Part shown: positions 46,871 through 55,125 of the stretch, piece by piece
Position numbering within the stretch: position 1 is the first letter of the stretch
Layout of the letters: every line of letters starts with the position of its first letter
NCBI GenBank assembly: GCA_903838705.1
Contig: CAILZL010000018.1
Coordinates: forward strand, 124,001 to 188,000
DNA: 64,000 bases
Direction of reading: 5' to 3'
Origin: an uncultured Pseudomonadota bacterium
GTDB lineage: Bacteria; Pseudomonadota; Gammaproteobacteria; Steroidobacterales; Steroidobacteraceae
The notes under the pieces: model-generated
Databases searched by the model: none
The model's input: the letters and a program-made list of their open reading frames with translations, nothing else
What the model was told of the DNA's origin: nothing
Position numbers and translations under genes: made by a program

Positions 46871-47401
46871 TTACTTGCCTTGAAAGCGATTGATGCCATC
46901 GACGATTTCTTTTCTGGCATCGTCTACATCGCCCCAGCCCTGTACCTTGACCCACTTGCCCTGCTCCAGATCTTTGTAGTGCTCAAAGAAATGCTGAATC
47001 TGACGCAGGCGGTGGTCGTTGATGTCCTGATAGTTCTTCCAGTGACTATAGATCGGTAGCACCTTGTTATCGGGTACAGCCAGTACCTTGGCGTCGCCAC
47101 CGGCTTCATCAGTCATTTTAAGCACACCCAGTGGACGGCAGCGCACCACCACGCCATGCACCAGCGGGAAAGGCGTGATCACCAGTACATCTACCGGATC
47201 GCCATCGTCAGCGATGGTGTGTGGTATGTAGCCGTAATTGCAGGGATAGTGCATGGCTGTGCCCATGAAACGATCCACAAACAATGCACCACTGGCCTTG
47301 TCGACTTCGTACTTGATCGGATCGGCATTCATCGGAATTTCGATGATGACATTAAAAATATCCGGTGCTTTGTCACCGGGCATGACCAGATCCAGACCCA
47401 T
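46871..47401 (-). CDS. ppa: Inorganic pyrophosphatase Ppa
   Basis: A family I soluble pyrophosphatase of 176 residues that hydrolyses pyrophosphate and so drives biosynthetic reactions. The metal-binding signature D65-D66-G-D68-P-V-D71 is complete, with [11 protein letters not shown] upstream (52-62) and the C-terminal [10 protein letters not shown] helix. The ATG follows AGAGG by about six bases. It lies downstream of kup on the same strand, 81 bases apart; the two are probably separate functions. Confidence 0.96.
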   Translation of the reverse strand: MGLDLVMPGDKAPDIFNVIIEIPMNADPIKYEVDKASGALFVDRFMGTAMHYPCNYGYIPHTIADDGDPVDVLVITPFPLVHGVVVRCRPLGVLKMTDEAGGDAKVLAVPDNKVLPIYSHWKNYQDINDHRLRQIQHFFEHYKDLEQGKWVKVQGWGDVDDARKEIVDGINRFQGK

Positions 47402-47482
47402 ACATGACCTCTGCTAGAAAAATACTTGATTGAAATATCCCGCCTGAACGGCAGGGGCGCGCATTCTACACAACGCAGATTG

Positions 47483-49417
47483 CTATAACCGTACCTGACT
47501 GCCGATTTCGATGACGCGATGTGCCGGCACGCCATAATGCACGGCGGCCAGCTGCGCGTTCCGGCCCATGATGGCAAACAGGCGCTTGCGCCATACCGGC
47601 ATACCGGGGCTGGTGGTAATCAGCGGATTCTCGCGGCCTACTACGTAGGTGGTTTCATCAGGCTTGAATTCCAGCCCCTTGTCCTCGGCTGCACGCAGGG
47701 CGCTGATGATATTGGGCGCTTCCATGAAGCCATAGCGTGCAATTACGCGATACAGGCCGGGGGCAATAGTCTGTACGGTAATGCGGTCTTCGGCTGGAAT
47801 GTTCGGTACATCGGCGCTGGTGAAAGTAATCAGCAGATTGCGCTCGTGCAGCACCCCGTTAAAGCGCAGGTTCTGCGTCAAAGACCGTGGAATACCGCTG
47901 GCTTCGGTGACCATGTATACCGCTGTGCCGGGTACGCGGTTGGGTGGGTCCTTGACCAGTGAGGCAAGGAATTCGCGGCTGTTGACCTGCTGGGTGGTCA
48001 GCAGCCAGTTGAGGTTCTTGCGGCCTTCGTACCACGTGCTCAGTAGAATATAAGCACCGGCTCCCACAACTATAGGTAGCCAGCCACCGCTGAAGAATTT
48101 CAGCATATTGGCAATGAAAAAACAGACTTCGATAAAGGCTGTGACCATTAGCGTGGCTGTGACCAGTTTCCTGAAGCGCCATTCCACCGAGCGCAGTAAC
48201 AGGATAAGCATAACGCTTACCATGACCATGTTGCCTGAGACGGCAATGCCATAAGCATTTGCCAGAGCATCGGAAGAACCAAACCCCAGCACGAGCAACA
48301 CAGTACCGGTGAACAGCAGCCAGTTGATGGATGGCAGGTAGACCTGGCCGATTTCGTCTTCAGATGAATGATGCACCTTCAATCGCGGCAGGTAGCCCAG
48401 ATTGATAGCCTGACGGGCAACTGAAAACACACCTGAAATCAGCGCTTGCGAAGCGATGACGGTGGCAGCAGTAGCAAGCACGATCATCATGGGAATCGCC
48501 CAGGACGGTGCAAGCAGATAGAAAGGATTGCTGATGGTTTCCGGGTTGCGCAGCAAAAGCGCACCCTGCCCAAGGTAGTTCAGAATCAAGGCGGGTAAGG
48601 TGATGGTAAACCAGGCATTGCGAATCGGCATCCGGCCGAAGTGTCCCATGTCGGCATACAAGGCTTCGCCGCCAGTTATAGCCAGAAATACTGATCCTAA
48701 AGTTCCAAATCCGACCCAGCCATTGTTCAAAAAGAATTGAAATGCGTAATACGGATTCAGTGCCCTGATTACTTCCGGCGTTTGCAAAATGGAAACCAGT
48801 CCAAGTAATGCCAATGTTCCAAACCACAACAGCATGATCGGCCCAAATGCACGGCCGATAGTGCCTGTGCCGTGTTTCTGAACAACAAACAGTACGGTCA
48901 GGATGATGATTGAGCCCGGTATGATGAAATGTTCAAAGTCAGGCGATGCAACGCTGATACCTTCCATTGCGCTTAACACGGAGATGGCAGGTGTAATAAA
49001 ACCATCCCCAAGGAAGAGGGCCGCACCAAATAACCCTAAAGCTGACACAGGGGTCCAGATCCGCCAGTTTCGTGAAGCGCTGACCAGTAATGTACTTAAA
49101 GCAAGCACACCGCCTTCGCCCTTGTTATCTGCGCGCATCACAATGCCAACATATTTGACAGCAATGATCAGGATGAGCGACCAGAACACCAGCGACAACA
49201 CGCCAAATATGTTGATCGGGTTCAGCCCCAGGTCGGGATGAGCTGAGAAACAGGTATGAAGCGCATACAACGGGCTGGTGCCGATGTCCCCGAATACCAC
49301 ACCCAGCGCACCGAGCATCAGGGCACGCTGATTGCCGTGATGTCCATGCTGGGCTGGTGATGAATGAGCGGCTGACGATTCCCCGGACTGATGCGCGTCG
49401 CTGATGCTTGAATTCAT
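47483..49417 (-). CDS. kup: Low-affinity potassium transporter Kup
   Basis: A KUP/HAK/KT-family potassium-proton symporter of 644 residues. It has about twelve membrane helices, starting with the family signature LGVVFGDIGTSPLYAL near residue 35. GGEALYADMGHFG near 240 and SQALISGVFSVARQAINLGYLPRLKVHHSS near 335 are also conserved. A cytoplasmic C-terminal domain covers roughly 470-644. The N-terminus is Ser/His-rich and short. It imports potassium across the inner membrane. No regulator or riboswitch is visible upstream. Confidence 0.95.
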   Translation of the reverse strand: MNSSISDAHQSGESSAAHSSPAQHGHHGNQRALMLGALGVVFGDIGTSPLYALHTCFSAHPDLGLNPINIFGVLSLVFWSLILIIAVKYVGIVMRADNKGEGGVLALSTLLVSASRNWRIWTPVSALGLFGAALFLGDGFITPAISVLSAMEGISVASPDFEHFIIPGSIIILTVLFVVQKHGTGTIGRAFGPIMLLWFGTLALLGLVSILQTPEVIRALNPYYAFQFFLNNGWVGFGTLGSVFLAITGGEALYADMGHFGRMPIRNAWFTITLPALILNYLGQGALLLRNPETISNPFYLLAPSWAIPMMIVLATAATVIASQALISGVFSVARQAINLGYLPRLKVHHSSEDEIGQVYLPSINWLLFTGTVLLVLGFGSSDALANAYGIAVSGNMVMVSVMLILLLRSVEWRFRKLVTATLMVTAFIEVCFFIANMLKFFSGGWLPIVVGAGAYILLSTWYEGRKNLNWLLTTQQVNSREFLASLVKDPPNRVPGTAVYMVTEASGIPRSLTQNLRFNGVLHERNLLITFTSADVPNIPAEDRITVQTIAPGLYRVIARYGFMEAPNIISALRAAEDKGLEFKPDETTYVVGRENPLITTSPGMPVWRKRLFAIMGRNAQLAAVHYGVPAHRVIEIGSQVRL

Positions 49418-49662
49418 GGGCTTGTTGTAGTTGAACCGGGGGCTGCCTGAGTAAACAGGGTGGCTATCTTAGCTGCTTGCCATGCCCGGAGGCGATTTTC
49501 CAGTTATTGGGCGTGCCGGGCCCTGTTTCAGGGCGATCTCGGAATCTCAATCGTCCGGTTCACCATAACTCTGCAGTTGCTCGTCGCCGGATGGCGTCAG
49601 GCCTTGAGAATGTGCGTGAATCCCTTGAAAATCCGCCCGCCCACAGCGGCCAAGGAAATTTC

Positions 49663-50325
49663 ATGAAGAAACCGACTCCCCCAAATGACCCAGCCAAGAT
49701 TACCGCCATGCTGCGGACGGGCGCGTTGGCTATTGGTCCTGCTGATATTGGCTACAGTCCGGATGACTGCCCCAAGGTTTGGGGCGTGATGATGGAGCTG
49801 GGCAACCCGGATGTGGTGGTTTCGCTGGTGGCGTTGCTGGATGGTTCGGTCAGCATTTATCTCAGTGATGGTGATGGCGTGATCGGGTGCGGTCGGCATC
49901 CCGATGTGCGGATTGCTGCACGCAAGATGTTGCAGGTGGCCGACCGATTGCAGCAGCAATGTCGGCCAGTAGGGCAATACCCCTTGCCGGGTGAGCGGCA
50001 GGTGAATTTCTATATGCTCAGCCATCAGGGTGTGCTGGGCGCAGCGGTTGACCGGTTTGAACTGGATGAGGGCGCCATTGAACTGGCGGAGCTGTACTAT
50101 GCCGGCCACAGCCTGATTTCCATTGTCGAATTGCTTGGCGCAGGTGTGGATCTGGTAGACGAGATTCATCTGGCAGAAACCGCACGGGTACGCCGTCTGC
50201 AACTTGCGGAGCATCAGTCTGCGGGGTCAGATAATACTGACATGCAGGTTGAGATGAAGCAGCGAGGTCGTGGATGTCGCATTCTTCCGTATGCTGGCGG
50301 TGCGGTTCGTCGCTTGCAGCACTGA
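49663..50325 (+). CDS. Conserved-looking protein of unknown function
   Basis: A 220-residue soluble protein that I do not recognise. The frame is open from 49477, but the ATG at 49663 follows AAGGAA by six bases and gives a plausible N-terminus. The middle (about 40-80) looks beta-rich with VSIYLSDGDGVIGCGRH, then two helices with RIAARKMLQVADRL. A further alpha/beta part contains NFYMLSHQGVLGAAVD. The last 52 bases overlap the next gene in another frame. No signal peptide or membrane helix. Confidence 0.65.
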   Translation: MKKPTPPNDPAKITAMLRTGALAIGPADIGYSPDDCPKVWGVMMELGNPDVVVSLVALLDGSVSIYLSDGDGVIGCGRHPDVRIAARKMLQVADRLQQQCRPVGQYPLPGERQVNFYMLSHQGVLGAAVDRFELDEGAIELAELYYAGHSLISIVELLGAGVDLVDEIHLAETARVRRLQLAEHQSAGSDNTDMQVEMKQRGRGCRILPYAGGAVRRLQH

Positions 50326-50678
50326 GTTTACCGTTCTCCCGTTTTGATACCTGCAAGGCAGGTGGTGCAGATCTGCATGCCTGCAAGCAATGCCTGTTTT
50401 ACCAGGTAACTGTGGCAAAACAATGTCGCGAACCTGTGGCGGATGAAGTACGCGACAAGCAGCGCGCCAATGTGTGCGATTACTTCAGTGTGCGTGCAGA
50501 TGCATACCAGCCCGCTACAGAACAGGCCAGCACACAGTCGCAGCTGGCGGCATTGTTCGGTGCTGTATCCGAATCCAGGCCGGTCACCAATGACACAGTG
50601 AGTGATCAGATCAAAAACAAGGCCGATACAGCCGCTGCTGCCAGAGCTGCTCTGGAAGAATTGTTTGGCCGTAAATAA
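50274..50678 (+). CDS. Cys-rich zinc-ribbon-like protein of unknown function
   Basis: A 134-residue protein. It opens with C7-x2-C10 and has further cysteines at about 26, 35 and 38 (C-x2-C), 49 and 65, a spacing that suggests one or two zinc ribbons. The KQCREPVADEVRDKQRANVCDYF stretch is very like an uncharacterised family I recall from beta- and gammaproteobacteria. The C-terminal half is Ala-rich, helical and low in complexity. It starts inside the preceding gene (52-base overlap, different frame), implying translational coupling. No function is known. Confidence 0.7.
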   Translation: MSHSSVCWRCGSSLAALSLPFSRFDTCKAGGADLHACKQCLFYQVTVAKQCREPVADEVRDKQRANVCDYFSVRADAYQPATEQASTQSQLAALFGAVSESRPVTNDTVSDQIKNKADTAAAARAALEELFGRK

Positions 50679-50728
50679 CGGTGAACACAGCACACGCCGT
50701 CTGGCGGCCTGGTCAGAGGATTATCTGC

Positions 50729-52576
50729 TTACTGATAGCCCTTCGCCTGCAGCGAGAACAGGTGCGCATAGTGACCATCGAGTTGCATCAAGGCGGCATG
50801 ATTGCCGTGTTCGATGATGCGGCCATTCCTGATGACCACAATCTGATCTGCCATGCGCACGGTAGAAAAACGATGCGAGATGAGGATGGCAATGCGCTGT
50901 CGGGTGAGTGTCCGGAAGTGCTCGAATATTCGTGCTTCGGCGCCGGCGTCCATGGCGGCAGTCGGTTCGTCGAGTACCAGAATGTCGGCCTGCGATCGCA
51001 TGAATGCGCGTGACAGTGCAATCTTCTGCCACTGACCTCCCGATAGTTCACGGCCTTCCTTGAACCACTTGCCCAGCTGTGTTTGATACCCGGCGGGCAG
51101 GGTTTCAATCAGTGAATCGGCCATGCCCTGTTGTGCCGCCTTGCGCCATTCAGCTTCATCATCGAAATGCCTGACCTCGCCTGCGCCGATGTTTTCCCCC
51201 AGTATCAATTGATAGCGGGTGAAGTCCTGAAAAATCACGCCGATACGCTGGCGAAGTGTCGTTTCATCCCAGTCCTGCAGATCAGTACCGTCCAGCAGAA
51301 TGCGGCCTGTGTCCGGTGTATAAAGCCGGGTAAGCAGTTTGATGAGAGTGGTTTTTCCTGATCCGTTTTCGCCCACCAGTGCCAGTGATTCGCCCGGCCG
51401 AATGTGCAGGTTGATGTCGATCAGTGCAGGCTGTTCAGCGCCGGGATAGGTGAAGCTGACATGTTCAAACTGGATACCTTCCTGATCTGACTGACCGCGA
51501 ATCAGTGTGCCGGTTGGTTCCTTGACTGGCGTTTCCAGAAATTCATAGAGCGTTGAAAGATAGAGGTTGTCTTCATACAGACCGCCGACTGCGGACAGGC
51601 TGGCAGATACGGCGGACTGCCCCTGACGGAACAGCATCAGGTACATGGTCATCTGCCCCAGCGTGATGCGGGTAACGATTGCATTAAGCGCGATCCATGC
51701 ATACGCACCATACAAAGCCGCTGTGCCGATCAAGCCCAGAAAAAAACCCCAGGTATCACGACGTATAGTCAGTTCGCGATCTTCCTGATACAGCTTGCGG
51801 AATATCTGTCTGTAGCGATCCAGCAGCAACGGGCCGAGTCCGAACAGTTTTACTTCCTTGGCATGATCTTCGCGCGCAATCACGGACTCCAGATACAGCT
51901 GCATGCGGGTTTCAGGTGAGCGCCAGCGGAACAGCCGGAACGCATCGCCCGAAAATTTCGCTTCAGCCATGAAAGCGGGTAATCCGGCGCCCAGCAGGAT
52001 GACCAGGGCCCATACTGAAAATTGCACCAGCAGCGCGGCATAGCTGAATAGTGAAATCAGATTTTGCAGCAGGCCGAAACTGCGCATTACCAGCGAAAGC
52101 GGTCGTTGTGATGCTTCACGCCGTGCGCGTGTCATCTTGTCGTAAAACTCGCTGTCCTCAAACTGGGTTAATTGCAGTGTAAGGGCCTTCTCCAGAATCA
52201 TCACGTTGACGCGCTGACCCAGTTGCGCGCGCAGCAATGACTGACTAAGTGACAGGCAGCGCTGTGCGCCTGCGAGTAACGCTACCAGGCCGGCTTCCAG
52301 CGCAACTCTCTGCATGACTAGTATGCGTGATGCATCAGTACCCCCGGCATGAATGGCAGAGAGCACGGCATCCACGATAGTGGCTCCAACCCAGGCTATA
52401 CCCGCTGGAAGTACCCCGGCAATCAAGGTCAGCCCTGCAAGTGCCATGGTGAGTTTCGGGTTGGTGCTCCAGACCAGTTCCATGGCGCGTCGGCTGTAGG
52501 CAAACACGCCCATGAAGCCGCGCTTCAATTGCTGGTTCCGGGTAGCGGGAGGGGCGGTGTGAGCGGCCATTCGCAT
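50729..52576 (-). CDS. ABC exporter (fused membrane and ATPase domains)
   Basis: A type IV/exporter-fold half-transporter of 615 residues. The N-terminal half has about six membrane helices. The C-terminal ATPase has Walker A G402-E-N-G-S-G-K-T409, the signature LSGGQWQKIALSRAF near 514 and Walker B ILVLDEPTAAMD near 535. The LSGGQWQK signature is typical of exporters related to NisT-like peptide transporters and of some lipid exporters. It has no peptidase domain and no obvious precursor or biosynthesis gene nearby, so the cargo is unknown. It is convergent with the zinc-ribbon gene. Confidence 0.9.
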   Translation of the reverse strand: MRMAAHTAPPATRNQQLKRGFMGVFAYSRRAMELVWSTNPKLTMALAGLTLIAGVLPAGIAWVGATIVDAVLSAIHAGGTDASRILVMQRVALEAGLVALLAGAQRCLSLSQSLLRAQLGQRVNVMILEKALTLQLTQFEDSEFYDKMTRARREASQRPLSLVMRSFGLLQNLISLFSYAALLVQFSVWALVILLGAGLPAFMAEAKFSGDAFRLFRWRSPETRMQLYLESVIAREDHAKEVKLFGLGPLLLDRYRQIFRKLYQEDRELTIRRDTWGFFLGLIGTAALYGAYAWIALNAIVTRITLGQMTMYLMLFRQGQSAVSASLSAVGGLYEDNLYLSTLYEFLETPVKEPTGTLIRGQSDQEGIQFEHVSFTYPGAEQPALIDINLHIRPGESLALVGENGSGKTTLIKLLTRLYTPDTGRILLDGTDLQDWDETTLRQRIGVIFQDFTRYQLILGENIGAGEVRHFDDEAEWRKAAQQGMADSLIETLPAGYQTQLGKWFKEGRELSGGQWQKIALSRAFMRSQADILVLDEPTAAMDAGAEARIFEHFRTLTRQRIAILISHRFSTVRMADQIVVIRNGRIIEHGNHAALMQLDGHYAHLFSLQAKGYQ

Positions 52577-52737
52577 CAGGTCGTTATCAGGAAAGGTAGG
52601 AGAGTGTGTCGGCTGTCACACTCGATCGCAACATATCAGTGCATTTGCTATTTGTTATAGTTTCAATGCCGTTATATTGTCAGACGCGTACTCATGGAAG
52701 ACGGCGGTTTCCGTTCGATAACCAGTACAAGCAGCAA

Positions 52738-53217
52738 ATGAGTGACGTTCCAAAAAAACCGGGCAACAAATCCACCGACGACGCCGTCAAGGGGTCGGGT
52801 CGTGTGTCGTTTGATGCACGCGGGAATCCTGTATGGGAATGGAAAACGTCCGATGGTGAATATGACCGCAATATCACTACTCAGGAACTGAAAAAGCTTG
52901 AAGCCAAGGATCTGGAATTGCTCGAAGCGCAGGATCTGCTTCTGCAGGAAACACGTAGCACCGGGCAATCAAACAATACTCGCAGTCAGACGCACAGTCC
53001 TCTGGTAGGAGGCGGTAGAAATCCCTATGACTCGGACGTTCAGATGCGAGGGCAGGTGCCCGGCAATACTCATCCCGCAATGGCTAACCAGCAGTCTGGC
53101 AAAAGAGCTGTCAGTAACTCACTGGTGAGCAAGTATGGTCATACGGTCAAGAAAAAAACAGAAGCCGAGCCGCAGGGTGTCTGGGACAAACTGAAAGCAA
53201 AAATCAAAGGCGACTGA
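52738..53217 (+). CDS. Hydrophilic protein of unknown function
   Basis: A 159-residue, highly hydrophilic protein. The frame is open from 52606, but the ATG at 52738 begins a coherent sequence (SDVPKKPGNKSTDD), so I chose it despite a weak ribosome site. A central helix (45-75) carries a short Glu-Leu-Lys repeat (ELKKLEAKDLELLEAQDLLLQE), a likely coiled coil. The rest is Ser/Thr/Gln/Asn-rich and probably disordered, ending in a basic Lys tail. No recognised family. Confidence 0.6.
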   Translation: MSDVPKKPGNKSTDDAVKGSGRVSFDARGNPVWEWKTSDGEYDRNITTQELKKLEAKDLELLEAQDLLLQETRSTGQSNNTRSQTHSPLVGGGRNPYDSDVQMRGQVPGNTHPAMANQQSGKRAVSNSLVSKYGHTVKKKTEAEPQGVWDKLKAKIKGD

Positions 53218-53229
53218 ATTCTTCGCCGT

Positions 53230-54204
53230 TCAGCGCACCGGCAGCTGAATATCCGCAAACAGCATGTCCACCTCTTCCTGAGATTGCGCATTGCTGGCGC
53301 GATCAATCAGTCGTTTGTTCAGATGCGGTGCCAGTAGCTGCATGAAGTCGTACATGTAGCGGCGTAGTACGCCATCCCGCGAGAAGCCAATCCAGGTGGT
53401 ATGGATGGGGAACAGGTGGGATGCATCAATGGCGACCAGGTCGCGATCCTCCTTGGGATCAACGGCGACATCAGCCAGAATGCCCACGCCAAATCCGAGC
53501 CGGACATAGGTCTTGATGACATCTGCATCGCGTGCAGTCAGTGCCACATCAGGTGTCAGCCCGGCTTTGGAAAAGATCTGCTGAAGGGATGACGGACCTG
53601 TGAAACTGAATACATAAGTGACGATCGGATACTGTGCCAGCTGCTTGAGTGTGGGTTTCTTGATCTGTGCAAGTGGATGTCCCACCGGTACAACTATGCG
53701 GCGATACCACTGATAGCAAGGCAAAAGCACATACTTTCTGAATTGTTCGTGTGATCCGGTGGCGATGGCAAAGTCAATGTGATCCAGGGCTGCCATTTCC
53801 GCGATCTGTTCAGATGTGCCCTGGTGCAGATGCAGGTCCACATTAGGATACTTGGCGCGAAATTGCTGTATGACGGTTGGCAGTACGTAGCGGGCTTGCG
53901 TATGAGTTGTACCGATGGACAGGGAACCACGGTCTTCATCCTTCAGATCCGCCGAGATGCTCTTGATGTTTTGTACCTCGCGCAGGATGTGCAGTGCGCG
54001 TTCAATTACCTTCTGACCGGCCGGTGTGATCTTGGTCAGGGTGCGGCCACTGCGCACGAATATGTTGAAGCCTAATTCATCTTCCAGCAGCTTCAGTTGT
54101 TTGCTCACCGCCGGCTGGGAGGTATGCAGTTTTTCTGCTGCTGCGGTGATGTTCAGGCCATTCTGGGCCACTGCAGCAAGATAACGAAGCTGTTGTAGTT
54201 TCAT
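53230..54204 (-). CDS. cysB: CysB-type LysR transcriptional regulator
   Basis: A LysR-family regulator of 324 residues, the exact length of E. coli CysB. The HTH region covers 18-50 (NITAAAEKLHTSQPAVSKQLKLLEDELG), and the effector domain contains IGTTHTQARYVLPTVI near 94, ATDADVIKTYVRLG-like ARDADVIKTYVRLGFGVGI near 228 and the MYDFMQLLAPHL tail. By family it activates sulfate assimilation and cysteine biosynthesis genes when O-acetylserine or N-acetylserine is present. ATG 54204 follows AGGAAC. Its position beside a sulfur-sensing-type ArsR is notable. Confidence 0.93.
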   Translation of the reverse strand: MKLQQLRYLAAVAQNGLNITAAAEKLHTSQPAVSKQLKLLEDELGFNIFVRSGRTLTKITPAGQKVIERALHILREVQNIKSISADLKDEDRGSLSIGTTHTQARYVLPTVIQQFRAKYPNVDLHLHQGTSEQIAEMAALDHIDFAIATGSHEQFRKYVLLPCYQWYRRIVVPVGHPLAQIKKPTLKQLAQYPIVTYVFSFTGPSSLQQIFSKAGLTPDVALTARDADVIKTYVRLGFGVGILADVAVDPKEDRDLVAIDASHLFPIHTTWIGFSRDGVLRRYMYDFMQLLAPHLNKRLIDRASNAQSQEEVDMLFADIQLPVR

Positions 54205-54382
54205 GGGCGTAAGTTCCTGGCTGAATCTGCCATACCGCACCGATTTTGACACAAAGAAACGGACGCGTTGCGCCTGCTTGGGAGGATTGGAGAATATGTC
54301 GATGCCAGAAAGAGGTGGTTGAGTTGGCAATTTGGCAGGAGGCCACTGTGCCACCTGGCGCCGGGTTGGCCGGAAAGTCTAT

Positions 54383-54739
54383 TCAGCTGCGACAGAAGCA
54401 GTCATGCAGCAGGTTGAGGATGCGTCGCGTCTTTCCAGCGGGTACTGAGTAGTACACGGTCTGCGCCTGCTTCTTCGTGACGACGAGCTCTCGTTCGCGC
54501 AGTACCGCCAGATGTTGTGAAAGTGCTGACTGGCTAAGGTGCACGCATTCATTTATTTCGCCTACCGACTTTGGGCTGTCGAGCAGGCTGCACAGAATGA
54601 CCAGTCGCTGATCGTTAGCCAGCGCCTTCAGGAATTCCGCCGCTTCGCCGGCATGTACGAGCATTTCCTGCATATCCATGGGGCTGCGGCTGGTTTTACT
54701 GCTTTTGCTGGTGGCGCGGACGGGCATGGCAGGATCCAT
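54383..54739 (-). CDS. ArsR-family repressor of the BigR/SqrR/YgaV persulfide-sensor type
   Basis: A small winged-helix repressor, 118 residues from ATG 54739 (later in-frame ATGs at 54727 and 54679 are possible). The DNA-binding helix is in SVGEINECVHLSQSALSQHLAVLRERELV (58-86), followed by the QTVYYSV wing. Cys residues C50 (LVILCSLL) and C116 near the C-terminus are 66 apart. That equals the spacing of the reactive pairs in BigR (42/108) and SqrR (41/107), which form a tetrasulfide or disulfide with reactive sulfur species. It lacks the usual arsenic-site cysteine motif ELCVCDL. It is divergent from a DUF2892-RND operon across a palindromic operator. Confidence 0.88.
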   Translation of the reverse strand: MDPAMPVRATSKSSKTSRSPMDMQEMLVHAGEAAEFLKALANDQRLVILCSLLDSPKSVGEINECVHLSQSALSQHLAVLRERELVVTKKQAQTVYYSVPAGKTRRILNLLHDCFCRS

Positions 54740-54770
54740 ATCTGTTGGTGACCGGAATATTAAATTAGAA

Positions 54771-54799
54771 TTGACTGTATTAGCAAATGCTAATATAAA
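54771..54799 (+). promoter_or_regulatory. Near-consensus sigma-70 promoter for the DUF2892-RND operon
   Basis: TTGACT (54771-54776) and TATAAA (54794-54799) are separated by exactly 17 bases. It faces the DUF2892 gene, giving an expected ~80-base leader. On the opposite strand TTGCTA and TAATAT, 18 bases apart, could serve the repressor gene. Confidence 0.8.
54778..54795. promoter_or_regulatory. Palindromic operator, probable ArsR/BigR-type binding site
   Basis: TATTAGCA-AA-TGCTAATA is a perfect inverted repeat with 8-bp arms. It occupies the promoter spacer and touches the -10 box, an ideal place for repression of both divergent genes by the adjacent ArsR-family protein. Binding is inferred from position and symmetry. 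Confidence 0.75.
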
Positions 54800-54885
54800 T
54801 AAAGCCTGTCGATCTGGTGGTTCGTTACCGGTTAATTCAGTGCTGGCTGCGAACGCAATCTGCAACGAATAACGAGGAGAATTTC

Positions 54886-55086
54886 ATGACCATCGATAAA
54901 GTAGTAATGCGCTTTGCCGGTACGATGGTGCTGCTCAGTCTGGCGCTGGGTCACTACGGCAGTCCGAACTGGTACTGGCTGACAGCATTCGTCGGTTTCA
55001 ATCTCTTCCAGTCATCGATTACCGGGTTCTGCCCTCTGGCGATTATCTTGAAGAAGATGGGTGTCCGGTCGGGTTCGGCTTTCTGA
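54886..55086 (+). CDS. DUF2892 (YgaP-type) small membrane protein
   Basis: A 66-residue inner-membrane protein with two hydrophobic helices (about 8-24 and 28-45) and the DUF2892 pattern RFAGTMVLLSLALG ... TGFCPLAIILKKMG. In E. coli YgaP this membrane unit is fused to a rhodanese domain and sits next to the repressor gene ygaV; here the rhodanese part is missing. ATG 54886 follows AGGAGA by six bases; upstream extension of the frame has no support. It is the first gene of the repressor-controlled operon, and the RND adaptor gene follows at once. Confidence 0.9.
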   Translation: MTIDKVVMRFAGTMVLLSLALGHYGSPNWYWLTAFVGFNLFQSSITGFCPLAIILKKMGVRSGSAF

Positions 55087-55125
55087 ATGATCAGCACAGT
55101 GGCCAATTACTCATCGGTCAAGTAC

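Noticed and set aside
54740..54865. Upstream extension of the ArsR-type repressor frame
   Set aside because: It would translate through the operator and promoter; the residues have no family similarity.
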